DNA of 64,000 nucleotides from Bolinopsis microptera (taxonomy: Eukaryota > Ctenophora > Tentaculata > Lobata > Bolinopsidae), in contig NC_087079.1 in NCBI RefSeq assembly GCF_026151205.1, forward strand, positions 3,111,730 through 3,175,729, read 5' to 3'. Within the stretch, counting starts at the first letter, position 1. Each line of letters starts with the position of its first letter. Made by a program: the position numbers and the translations under genes. Under the pieces are notes generated by a model. That model saw only the letters and a program-made list of their open reading frames with translations. It did no database searches and was not told the DNA's origin. Shown here piece by piece: positions 13,901-27,600 of the stretch.

Positions 13901-15567
13901 ATCTGGCAAAACTGTGGTTAATTAAAACTGTGGTTAACTAAAACTGTGGTTAACTAAAACTGTGGTGAATTAAAACTGCGAATAACTAAAACTGCAGTTA
14001 AATAAAACTGTGGTAAACTAAAACTATGGTTAACTAAAACTGTGGTTAACTAATTACTAAAACTGTGATTAACTAAAACTGTGGTTTAAAAACTGTGGTA
14101 AACTAAAACTGTGGTTAACTAAAACTGCAGTTAAATAAAACTGTGGCAAACTAAAACTTTGGTTAATTAAAACTGTGGTTAACTAAAACTGTGGTTAACT
14201 AAAACTGTGGTTAAATAAAACTGTGGTTAACTAAAACTGTGGTTAACTAAAACTGCAGTTAAATGAAACTGTGGTAAACTAAAACTGTGGTTAGTTAAAA
14301 CTGTGGTAAACTAAAACTCACTCCAGCACAAGCAGAACAAGTGATACGTTCGTCACACTTGGTACAGGAATCAAAGTCAGTTATCAGGTACCCTGCTCTG
14401 AACTTCTGATTGGTGGAGAAGGTGTGCACTGATCTTAGCTGGCATCTGGGAGGAAGGAGGGTGTTACATGCCACATACCAAAGCTTTCGACTAGTGGGTT
14501 TATAGTATATTATGTACGGATACTTCTAGTTAGAGTAACCAGGGCCAGGGTTTGAGAATTATACCGTATACGTCGAAGTGTCACTAACCGTGCTAAAGAA
14601 GAGTGATGACGTCACTAACCATGATATAGAAGAAAGATGACGTCACTAACCGTGATAAAGAAGAGTGATGACGTCACTAACCGTGATATAGAAGAGTGAT
14701 GACGTCACTAACCGTGATATAGAAGAAAGATGACGTCACTAACCGTGATAAAGAAATAAGAAGAGTGATGACGTCACTAACCGTGATATAGAAGAGTGAT
14801 GACGTCACTAACCGTGATATAGAAGAAAGATGACGTCACTAACCGTGATAAAGAAGAGTGATGACGTCACTAACCGTGATAAAGAAGAGTGATGACGTCA
14901 CTAACCGTGATATAGAAGAGTGATGACGTCACTAACCGTGATAAAGAAGAGTGATGACGTCACTAACCGTGATATAGAAGAGTGATGACGTCACTAACCG
15001 TGATATAGAAGAGTGATGACGTCACTAACCGTAATATAGAAGAGTGATGACGTCACTAACCGTGATATAGAAGAGTTCCAGCCACACAGTTGATCAGTAA
15101 GACACCCCAGACAGGTTCCAAAGTGAGTACAGGAACCGTTCCTGTAGGGCACTAACACGTCCTGATAATGTATACCGTTACTGTGAGATACCTTCAGTTT
15201 TACTGTCATTTAGAGATGGCCACTAGAATTGAACAATAAGAGAGTAAAATCACATCCAGTAAACGAGGTAACGGGGGAAAACAAAGGGTTATCTTGTTAT
15301 TCTGTCCATCACGCAATGACGTTATAAACCGACGGATAACGTCACGTGACCTCCTTATGACGTCACGTGACCTCCTAATGACGTCACATGACAGTGTACC
15401 TCGTTGAGTATCTCCTCGGAGTGGTAGTCAGATCCCCCACCGTCCCACATGATCGTCATGTTACTCCTCTGTTGCTGATCATTAATGTACTGACTTAACA
15501 CTGCTTTTATGTATACCTGGTGTGAAACAATATTACCATTGTAAGAAGGAGGGGGCGGGGCGGCGAA

Positions 15568-15605
<38 letters not shown>

Positions 15606-18600
15606 GACATAACATTCCTTATGATATTAATCATCTTATTTTCATCATTACATCCCCCCATCATTAATCTGCAGTTTGATTTCAATAGACCATTTTACAT
15701 ACATAACTTTATCATAATACGACCAAACTATTCACTAAAACGACTTGACAAATATAAAGAAATAATAATAAAAGAAATTTTAATCTTAAATATGTAGAAA
15801 GAATAAAAAAGCGACTCGACAATCTTCTCGACAATAATGTCACTAAAAATTCACTAAAAAAGTTCTCACAATTTTGTATCTAGGCAGCGAGTAACGGTTC
15901 TCCTTTTGTATCTTCCGGCTGGCATTCCTGAACACTAACTCTGCGTCACGTGACGTCCTGCCCACGTGCAGATCAACTAAGCCGTCCGTGTACTGGACTC
16001 GTAGATTGTACTGCGGAATTTGGGGGAGGGATAGTTATTAGGCCAATAATTAAATACTTGAACAAACTGTTTGTTTTAATTGTCACATAGGTTTATTGAA
16101 ATATCGTGACAAAAAGTGGCAAAATGTACTACAAGAACTCAAGAACTGTGCGAAGAAAATATCAATGCAGTGATCATAGTTCAAATAATTGACAATCATA
16201 TTCTAGACTAAAAGTGTAAACTGAAGGTTAAAACACTAAAAACCCATTCTACGCAACTAAACTCCAGAGAGATCTCCTCTCTGTGGGGTGGTCACACAAT
16301 GTGATGGCTTTGTTAAGTTGTTAAAGCTTAACAAATCTCAACATAGGTGACATAGGTGGATAAACTGTAAGATATTAGATAAACCTTGTTGGAATATTCC
16401 CTGTGCGTGCTGTTGATGTAGCCCCGGAGGTGTCCGTAGTATCTCTTATCTTCCCCCGTATCTCTTGTATGTGTCTGGTATTGTGAAATAATGGTCACGT
16501 GATCTAATTACTTACTCTCAAATTGGGTCTTATTTAAAAGCCTGAATATCAACCTTAAATCAGCACGTCCTCGCTTATTTTCTTTGTCGCACTCACGCAG
16601 TAGCAATCTCAAACTATTATCAACTTTAAATATTATTGAACTTAGGGAAAAGTAACCAATGTTAAAGATCATTACATGTTTGGAGTAGAGCAGGTCGACA
16701 CGTGCTGACTTGACAATAGACACGTGATCAGGGAGGTCCCAGTTAACCGGGTCCACTACTTTCACCCAGTGTAGTCCTGGAGGCATATCGTCTGTCTGGG
16801 AGGATCTTAATTAGTCAGTTAATTACTAATTAGTCAATAAGGTGATTAGATAATTGGTCAGTAATTAAACCGGGGTTCAGGGGACAGTGTTTACCTGGCA
16901 CTGTATAGGTGAAGTTAGCAGGGTTCCCTCAGGACCCCACCATGGTTCTGGAGATTGTACTCCACAATAGTCGCCACTGTTCCGGGATCTACAGTTTCCG
17001 TCTTGTACACACCTGTTATTATTAGAAAGTGAATATAAATAAAATCTAAAATAAATAATATTAAGGTTTTAATAATTGACGGTCGGAGGGAAAGAAAACG
17101 CAAAGATATCAAATTTAATCCAAATAATGACATAGATAAGGTGACCTTTGGAAAATCTAATTAGTCGCTGCCCCCGCTAATTGTTGCATCATTGACTCTT
17201 ATAGACGCCAACTCCTCACCAGTATAAACAAATAAACAAAATATAAGTATCCTAATAAATCCTGTACGCCGTGATGATATGATAGATTTTAGGAAGTATT
17301 GTGTGATATTAATACCAGTTAGTTATATTTCTACGTAATGGAAGTGGAAAACCGAGTTCCGGTCGGCGGGTCCGATAGGGCGGGTCAGACAGCACCTGGG
17401 GGAGTGACAAATGCACCACCTCAGAGGGAACAGCTGTGAAACACTGGAGCTAGAATTAAGGGCTGTCAAACACAATGATGCTAAATTAACATAATATAAT
17501 GATGATAGATTAACACAGCGTGATAGAGAGGAACAATAACTAGTCAACGGAGTGCGAAGGTAGCAGGTGAGAGGTCTAAAACAACGGACAGGACATTATT
17601 TATAGCTGGGAGCTGGAGCTGGGCAAAGAGAGTTTCTAGTTTGTTCTATCGAAGGACGGTTGGTGGCGGACGACTAAGGAACCTGTTACTCTGGTTGAGT
17701 TCTGGTTGGCCTGGAGAGTTGTCGATAGTTGACATAATGTTATTGGTCACGGCACATTTAAGTTAGGAGTTTCAGCGGGACATAATGCAGGTGTAACTGT
17801 AATTGTAGACAAGCATTGACGGAGTTTCAGCGGGACATAATGCAGGTGTAACTGTAACTGTAGACAAGCATTGACGGCACATTTAAGTTAGGAGTTTCAG
17901 CGGGACATAATGCAGGTGTAACTGTAATTGTAGACAAGCATTGACGGAGTTTCAGCGGGACATAATGCAGGTGTAACTGTAACTGTAGACAAGCATTGAC
18001 GGCACATTTAAGTTAGGAGTTTCAGCGGGACATAATGCAGGTGTAACTGTAATTGTAGACAAGCATTGACGGAGTTTCAGCGGGACATAATGCAGGTGTA
18101 ACTGTAACTGTAGACAAGCATTGACGGCACATTTAAGTTAGGAGTTTCAGCGGGACATGATGCAGGTGTAACTGTAATTGTAGACAAGCATTGACGGAGT
18201 TTCAGCGGGACATGATGCAGGTGTAACTGTAATTGTAGACAAGCATTGACGGCACATTTAAGTTAGGAGTTTCAGCGGGACATGATGCAGGTGTAACTGT
18301 AATTGTAGACAAGCATTGACGGAGTTTCAGCGGGACATGATGCAGGTGTAACTGTAATTGTAGACAAGCATTGACATTTAAATTAGGAGTTTCAGCGGGA
18401 CATGATGCAGGTGTAATTGTAGACAAGCATTGACGGCCGACTTTATTATAGTGTGTCTGAATAAAGTAGGTTTGTACTGATTGTATTTCATATAATAATG
18501 TTAGTTATATCGTCTTAGAACACGTTTATTAATTGTTAGGCCCTGAACGTCAGTGTCTAATAATCGCCACTGTTGGTATCAATTAAGCAGGAATACCCAC

Positions 18601-21600
18601 TGCTAACAAGCCACGTACCACTCACAACCAGCTAGTGCACACTCGGTGCACCTTGTTAGTCTGTAGCACACACTGCACTGGTTCATCTGCTGACGGCATC
18701 TCTTGACTGGTCGGCACTTCTTGCCGCACCGTACGCAGTGCTGTAACGCGTTACACTCGTCATATGCGGCACTGCTTACTTCACCTCCCTGTAGGTAGTA
18801 ATGCGTCAACAATTATAGAATTATACGGTAGCTGTGTTGTGAACTTTACTATAAAATTAAAATGTCTTAAATGAAACTGTTAATTACATCGCATTTAATC
18901 TCATCAGTTCGTCGGACGTAGGACAGATAAATCAAAAATCCTACGTCATAATAGTGCCCAATTAATAGCCGAATAAAGGCAGAATCTAATGGAATTGTAA
19001 CATTCACGTCAGAACGAACCACTGTTTTAAAGTTTTAACACACCTTTTTATCCTTGTTCGGAATGGAAGAGCAATCCTCCCTGGGCGGATAATATAACAG
19101 CACATCGTTCATGGGCTGTCCGTTAAACCCCCCTACAACAACCATACTGTCTCTGTATCTAGCTGCCGCGTGCGCGTATCTCAAGCTGGCTGTCACGTGG
19201 CTCTCGTCTTTGGGGAGCGGGGACACCCAGTCCATGCAACCCAGGTCGAAAACTATAGTGTCCGGGTTAAAACACTGCTCGACATTCTGGTTTTCTTTGT
19301 TGCCACCTGACAAAGGGAAGTTTAGGTTAGAGTTAACGAAATAAATAACGATACAATTAATGAAACAACAATGTCCTCTCGGTGCAATCCATTTGTCAAG
19401 GTTGGTTAAATATTTATTTGGAAATTGGATTATGGATGGAATTAGTACGATGATTTTGGTCCATCGTTTAGAGAAATAGTAAACAGAGTTAGAATTAACC
19501 AGATTCTTAGTTGTCACATTGACTTACCGAATACAACCATAAATCTGCCCAGTTTGACTGCTGTGTGAAAAACAATACCAGGAATTTGGGTAGTGATTTT
19601 AAGCTTCGACCATACCTGCAAGGGGTAATACAGTTATTAATATATCAAGCTATAATCAACAAATGTATTAGAACTTGAAGAAGTTATTTCCAATTTGCTA
19701 TGCCAATTGGTTAAAACACTGTTCCACAGTAGGCTTTACTTTGGGTAAATTGGCAACTGTTATTTTTTTATTTTTTTATTATATCAGGGCATTATCGACA
19801 AATTACACCCGAAGATATTGTTTAAACTACCTAGGAAGGGAGCACCCAATTTTTTCCTCAAAATTAATTTAATCTTTAAAAAAATGAGAACTGCTAATCG
19901 GTAATACGTAAAGCTACTAATCATTGTTCCTGTCACAACCCGTGAATCCATGATAGAGGCTGTAACAATGCAGTCTGAAGCTCCACGATGGTCCGTGCAC
20001 CCTGCTTATCTCCCCATAAACCCTGTAAACCGTCCCAACTAACAAGCTATTCACTAGAACATCCCCTGTCTGTGAAGCTCTCTGCATCCAGAAAGCAGCT
20101 ACTCTTCCTTATATGGGCATCACGTGGCTACGCTTGCCCTACTGCTCCTTGTATCGGGGGTTGTCTGGACACAAGAACCCTTACCAGGCTGATAATAACA
20201 TGCGGGCAGATGTAGACAGGGCTGTTGTCTGGAGATATAGGTAGTATGTCTTCAGTCACACTTGTCAGAACCGCCCCTCAGGAGCTTATTTAATATCAGC
20301 ATCAGACCAAAGGTCAGATCAGTGCTCAGTGGTTTGTTTTTCGAGAGCTCCATTGAGGTATGGAGCCGTTAGTTTTATTTCTCAGTTCTTCTATATGGAC
20401 TGAGTGCGTGGAACTTTTTTGTCTAAAATTTGGAGGTTATTTTCTTTTCGGACACATTTAAATTATATTAGATCAAGGCGAACTAAATAGTTGTTAGGGC
20501 CACGCTTTTTTAACTCGTACGTTTTTATCTGTAGATCTGTGTAGTATTTGTTTAATAAGTTCATGAAAACTTTTGTTATCTATTTCGTTACACGATGTAA
20601 CATTTAAACGGAAGTAGTTTTTTCTCAAGCCCATTGAGAGTCATATTTACTGTCTAAGCGCAGTAACAATAGGTTTTTGAATAATAATATAAGAATTTGT
20701 TTATTCCACGCCAGCAATCATTCGTCGATAATGCCCATTTTACAAGCTTATATAAGTCACCTTGTTCTTTATACTGAAGAGTAAAACATCCGAACTCTTG
20801 TCGTAGCGTACATGAGGTATTGGAACAAAACCTGTGTGAGAAACAAGGTTAGTACTTTAGTAGTAGTGTGAGAAACAGTGTTAGTACTTTAGTAGTATCC
20901 AGCATATCCACCTGTTTGAGAGGGTTAGTACTTTAGTAGTATTCAGCATATCCATATTCCATATCCGGCCCCAATTGTAATGATATCATGGTCCCACCGC
21001 TGTGTTCCGGGTTATCCGACATAAAGTTTACAAATGTTAGCATTGATCATATGCTCTAACAAAATATAAGCTCACCTCCGAACACGACAATACTTCCTGA
21101 GTCCTCATCATACACAGCAGAGTGACCGTACCGTCTTATCTCAGAACACTTGTAGATAGTGGGGGTCACCAGACCCCATACAGGACTCCGGGAGGATAGG
21201 TCCATGGTGTGAAGTGAGCAGGAATAGTGGTCCGTGTCTCCGCCAGTAAGACCTGTCAAGTGATTAGATTATTATATATTAGCTGATTAGTAATAAATAG
21301 GAGATCGTAAATTTATCGGTAAATTTAAAAAACATACTGAATATTTTGGATTACCGCCCCAAAAAATTTAACAAAGAATGTTAATTGTAACCCGCCCTAT
21401 GATGAATGTAACCCGCCCTATGATGAATGTACTACGGCAGACTTTTCTAAAAATACATTTCGTTATCCGTATATTTGATTACAATTAAACGACTAAAAAC
21501 CTTATGAGACCCGAGAACACTTTTCAGGTGGTCAAAATGAATATTATTCAAGTAATAAAAACAAATTTAAAAATGTTATATGGGTCAATCAATAATATTA

Positions 21601-24600
21601 TCATGTGATTATGACTGATTTCAACACATGATAATATTTCAAAAACGTAATTATTAATAAACAATTAATAAGATCGTAGAAAATACTCAAACCAAATTAT
21701 AAATTATTTAATAGTAATCTTAAACCAGGATCATGTTTTTGCAACTCCTATCAGCCCTGCTAGCCCTCCATTGCACCATCCCCACTATATCGGCTTCAGA
21801 GGGATCCTCAGCAAAGGCACTGCAGTTCGGTACCACCTTTGGTGACTACGTAAAGTTTTTCCCTGATATGAGCCAGGTCAAAGACTCCCTAACGGTGTGT
21901 TCATGGGTAAAGAAACAGCTGACTGGCCCCTACAGATCCTGGTTTAGCTACAAAACGTCCACACACGAGATCCTAATATCAGATGCTGGTTACTACAACT
22001 ACATTCACAACAGCGGCAATTACCAGTCAAGTGCTATTACTGTAACAGTACCTCTTGATACGTGGAGTCATCAATGTCAAAGCTGGTCAACAAGCACTGG
22101 GACAATGAAGACATACTATAATGGTACTCTCATAGGGTCTAAAAGTATTTCCTCAGCTCCATTAAAAGAGGGGGTGTCATTACTCTGGGACACAATGCTG
22201 CAGCGTAGAACAAGTAGAAGTATTCGGTGGGCAGCTGATGAAACTAGATATCTTCGGAAAAGTGCTCAGTTCAGAAGAAATTGCAGATATATACAACGCT
22301 GGGAGATGTTCCGATGTAGAAAAGAAGCACCAGGAAGTCAGGTTCATCACCTGGGAGAGCATCCTGAGTCAGGACAAAACTGGTAATGTCACAGAAGTGG
22401 ACTCTGGGTGTCCTGCTGAAGAAGAAGAGGAGGAAGAAGAGGAAGAAAAAGAAGTTTGAGTGTCACAGTATTTGGGACATACTCTATGATCAGACCTACT
22501 TCAACCAAACACTCGCCGCCGAGAAACTGACCGAGCTAAATGCTAACTGGAACATGTTGGGTAAGTAGATAATTACCATGAGTAGGTTAAGTTCATGTCT
22601 TATTATTTTTAGAGATTTTCCTTCGTTCTGGTTAGACTACGACTGGATACTGGTGCAGGGGAGGTTAGCCGTATTTGTTGTGACACGTGATAAAGAGTCT
22701 TGTTTGATTGGCCAATTATACTGGAAGCTGACTGGTTAATTACTGGCACGTGTCATAGTAAATAGAGTTCAAATCCGGTCTTCCTGACCGTGTCTAGATA
22801 TATTGAACGCGAACAATTTTTCTTGTACCCTAGAAATAAACTAATAATAAGTTTACTTGCAGATTATTTCGTCGGCACACCGATCACGGAGAATATCATA
22901 GCTTATTTTAAGGCTTACCATCCTATGCCGGCAGAGAAAGATGACAGCAGCTAGAGGAAAGAAATCAAGGGGAAGATTAACTCATCGGTACGTTGATTTT
23001 AATAACAGCACAATAACTTATTATTAACTAGGTTTGCTGATTAGACATTTTAAGATTATTAATTACTATCAATATTATTGGTTATCCCTCCGTCTCCGGC
23101 CGGTAAAATGTATGATATTACTAATCAACTTCTCTTCAGGTCCTACTACAAAGTACACTGTTCTCCTTACAGCTGCTTGGTTACTAATTTGGAGACGAGG
23201 ATCTAATTTTTCTGATACGTATCATGGGATTAGTCTGATGTCAGAGCTTTTGTTGCCTTAATGTTGCCTTAATGTTGCCTTAATGTTGTCTTAATGTTGT
23301 CTTATCGTTTGTTGTCTTATTGGTGTTTGTTGCGTTAACGTTGGCTTAATGTTGTCTTATTGTTGTCTTAATATTGTCTTATTGTTGTCTTAATGTTGTC
23401 TTAATGTCCCATCGGTGATTGTTCAAGTGGCCGAGCTTTTTGAACCCATTTCCATTATAACAGTAACCCGTTTTAGAACATTCTTAATAATTATCATTAG
23501 AATAGTTATACTGACCCTATATTTTTGAACAATAATTTTACTATCAATTATTGGCATTTTGATGTCAGGAATTTGTTTTACCAACCGATTGTCATTGCAG
23601 TAACTAATTTTAGAACATTTTGAACATCAATTTATTGACCCCTATAATACTATTCAGTTGAGTGCCATTTTAGAACATTTTTGATACGTAATTATTTTAA
23701 TAATGACTCTTATTTGATTTAGAGCTAATTTTAGCTAATACTAGTATCTACTATCAACGTATCATAAATATAAAATAAAGATACGTTTTTAAAAATTTGA
23801 ATCTTAGTCTTACATTTAAAGTATGGTTAGTGAATTTATTTACGATCTATTTACGATAATAATTATTTACGATAATTTATTACGATAATAATATGTTATA
23901 GGGAACTTAGAGATTTTTCAACATGAATGCTTTCATCAATTGTGATTTGAAACGATTTAAATTTTATTCGAAATCGTATCTTTTATTGGTTCAAATATAT
24001 AACTGGGTTAAATGGGGGTCAGAAATGAGATTGGTGGCAGATAATTCAACTTTATCTCGGAAAAAAATATTTGTGCGGCCAACACTAGCTTCCAGCATTA
24101 TATTTGGAAATAATGTAATATTATGTGTTCTACAAGGGAAGGTGTCCCAAAAAGTGATCAGTTTTAATAACTCGGAAACAGTTATGAAATAATTATGACA
24201 GGGTTACGACATGCAGTCGAATCCCTATGCCACAACCAAAAACCAAATCGTATTTACATATTTAACAACCATGCCATAACTGTGTCACAACATGGTTATG
24301 AAATGGTTAAATAAAGTTTACCCAGCCAAGAGGGAGACATCTTCAACATTTGAATTTAAAAGTTTAAATGTTATTATTGAATGGAAAAAATACTACAATT
24401 CTGTTGGATTTGTCCAAATAAATGCTAAGATTACTTTTACTTCTTTTCTCTTGAACAGACAGGAATTAAGTGACACGATATTGTGAGAACAAAACGTTAA
24501 TATAACCCTAACCATAATAACGTAATTGACAATAATCTTTGATGAATCCCCCTCCCCCTTTTTCAACAACGCCCAAAAGGCAAAAACTTCAAGACCCCCC

Positions 24601-27600
24601 TGCCCCACAGCAATTTTGAACAAACCTCCGAAAAGGTAAACGTTGCCAGCTGGCACCACAGTGGTTGTGTGCCCGGTAACCGGTACTGGAAGAGACGGGT
24701 ACTGGTACCAGCACGAGTCTGACGTGTTGTACAGCCAACAGTCGCCTCCGATAGTCGTTGTGCTCTGATGTATAATTGTAGACAATTTTTTCGATTATTT
24801 TTCTTAATTATATCTAGCCATAAATAATAATGGAGACCGTGTACACTGCACAGCATAATTTTGTTTAAAAATCTGACTGTAATAAAAATGTGCGCTATTT
24901 CAGTATTGCTTAGACAATTCGAATAATTCACCTTGAAGAATCCGCCACAATACAGGATACTATCACCAAACACCGCAGAACTGTGCATATAGCGTCCTGA
25001 GGTTAAAATAGTGTTATTTCGAATAAAATCAAGTTTCACGTCTTTTATTAAAACAACAAAGAATTTATCTTTTTTAAAAATAATAAGTGTACCAACTAGC
25101 GGGGTACACTTAGTTTTCTTGTTGAGAAGTTTTCTTGTTGCTTTTAAAAAATAGTCACAAAATAATCTTGTTTTACTGTAATATCATAGTGCAACAGTAA
25201 TGTAAAAGTAGTGCAACAGTAATGTAAAAGTAGTGCAACAGTAATGTAAAAGTAGTGCAACAGTAATGTAAAAGTAGTGCAACAGTAATGTAAAAGTAGT
25301 GCAACAGTAATGTAAAAGTAGTGCAACAGTAATGTAAAAGTAGTGCAACAGTAATGTAAAAGTAGCGCAACAGTAATGTAAAAGTAGTGCAACAGTAATG
25401 TAAAAGTAGCGCAACAGTAATGTAAAAGTAGCGCAACAGTAATGTAAAAGTAGTGCAACAGTAATGTAAAAGTAGCGCAACAGTAATGTAAAAGTAGTGC
25501 AACAGTAATGTAAAAGTAGTGCAACAGTAATGTAAAAGTAGTGCAACAGTAATGTAAAAGTAGCGCAACAGTAATGTAAAAGTAGTGCAACAGTAATGTA
25601 AAAGAAGTGCAACAGTAATGTAAAAGTAGCGCAACAGTAATGTAAAAGTAGTGCAACAGTAATGTAAAAGTAGCGCAACAGTAATGTAAAAGTAGCGCAA
25701 CAGTAATGTAAAAGTAGCGCAACAGTAATGTAAAAGTAGTGCAACAGTAATGTAAAAGTAGCGCAACAGTAATGTAAAAGTAGTGCAACAGTAATGTAAA
25801 AGTAGTGCAACAGTAATGTAAAAGTAGTGCAACAGTAATGTAAAAGTAGTGCAACAGTAATGTAAAAGTAGCGCAACAGTAATGTAAAAGTAGTGCAACA
25901 GTAATGTAAAAGTAGTGCAACAGTAATGTAAAAGTAGCGCAACAGTAATGTAAAAGTAGTGCAACAGTAATGTAAAAGTAGCGCAACAGTAATGTAAAAG
26001 TAGTGCAACAGTAATGTAAAAGTAGTGCAACAGTAATGTAAAAGTAGTGCAACAGTAATGTAAAAGTAGCGCAACAGTAATGTAAAAGTAGTGCAACAGT
26101 AATGTAAAAGTAGCGCAACAGTAATGTAAAAGTAGTGCAACAGTAATGTAAAAGTAGTGCAACAGTAATGTAAAAGTAGCGCAACAGTAATGTAAAAGTA
26201 GTGCAACAGTAATGTAAAAGTAGCGCAACAGTAATGTAAAAGTAGTGCAACAGTAATGTAAAAGTAGTGCAACAGTAATGTAAAAGTAGTGCAACAGTAA
26301 TGTAAAAGTAGCGCAACAGTAATGTAAAAGTAGCGCAACAGTAATGTAAAAGTAGTGCAACAGTAATGTAAAAGTAGTGCAACAGTAATGTAAAAGTAGT
26401 GCAACAGTAATGTAAAAGTAGTGCAACAGTAATGTAAAAGTAGTGCAACAGTAATGTAAAAGTAGTGCAACAGTAATGTAAAAGTAGTGCAACAGTAATG
26501 TAAAAGTAGCGCAACAGTAATGTAAAAGTAGTGCAACAGTAATGTAAAAGTAGCGCAACAGTAATGTAAAAGTAGTGCAACAGTAATGTAAAAGTAGTGC
26601 AACAGTAATGTAAAAGTAGTGCAACAGTAATGTAAAAGTAGCGCAACAGTAATGTAAAAGTAGTGCAACAGTAATGTAAAAGTAGTGCAACAGTAATGTA
26701 AAAGTAGCGCAACAGTAATGTAAAAGTAGTGCAACAGTAATGTAAAAGTAGCGCAACAGTAATGTAAAAGTAGTGCAACAGTAATGTAAAAGTAGTGCAA
26801 CAGTAATGTAAAAGTAGCGCAACAGTAATGTAAAAGTAGCGCAACAGTAATGTAAAAGTAGTGCAACAGTAATGTAAAAGTAGTGCAACAGTAATGTAAA
26901 AGTAGTGCAACAGTAATGTAAAAGTAGCGCAACAGTAATGTAAAAGTAGTGCAACAGTAATGTAAAAGTAGCGCAACAGTAATGTAAAAGTAGTGCAACA
27001 GTAATGTAAAAGTAGTGCAACAGTAATGTAAAGTAGTGCAACAGTAATGTAAAAGTAGCGCAACAGTAATGTAAAAGTAGTGCAACAGTAATGTAAAAGT
27101 AGCGCAACAGTAATGTAAAAGTAGTGCAACAGTAATGTAAAAGTAGTGCAACAGTAATGTAAAAGTAGTGCAACAGTAATGTAAAAGTAGTGCAACAGTA
27201 ATGTAAAAGTAGTGCAACAGTAATGTAAAAGTAGTGCAACAGTAATGTAAAAGTAGCGCAACAGTAATGTAAAAGTAGTGCAACAGTAATGTAAAAGTAG
27301 CGCAACAGTAATGTAAAAGTAGTGCAACAGTAATGTAAAAGTAGTGCAACAGTAATGTAAAAGTAGCGCAACAGTAATGTAAAAGTAGTGCAACAGTAAT
27401 GTAAAAGTAGCGCAACAGTAATGTAAAAGTAGTGCAACAGTAATGTAAAAGTAGTGCAACAGTAATGTAAAAGTAGTGCAACAGTAATGTAAAAGTAGCG
27501 CAACAGTAATGTAAAAGTAGCGCAACAGTAATGTAAAAGTAGTGCAACAGTAATGTAAAAGTAGTGCAACAGTAATGTAAAAGTAGCGCAACAGTAATGT

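Noticed and set aside
15522-15797. Poly-glycine frame
   Set aside because: It reads the G homopolymer in a MEGF8 intron on the wrong strand.
18202-18426. 74-codon frame in the intron 14 repeat
   Set aside because: It is simply the 55-bp repeat read through; no splice or homology support.
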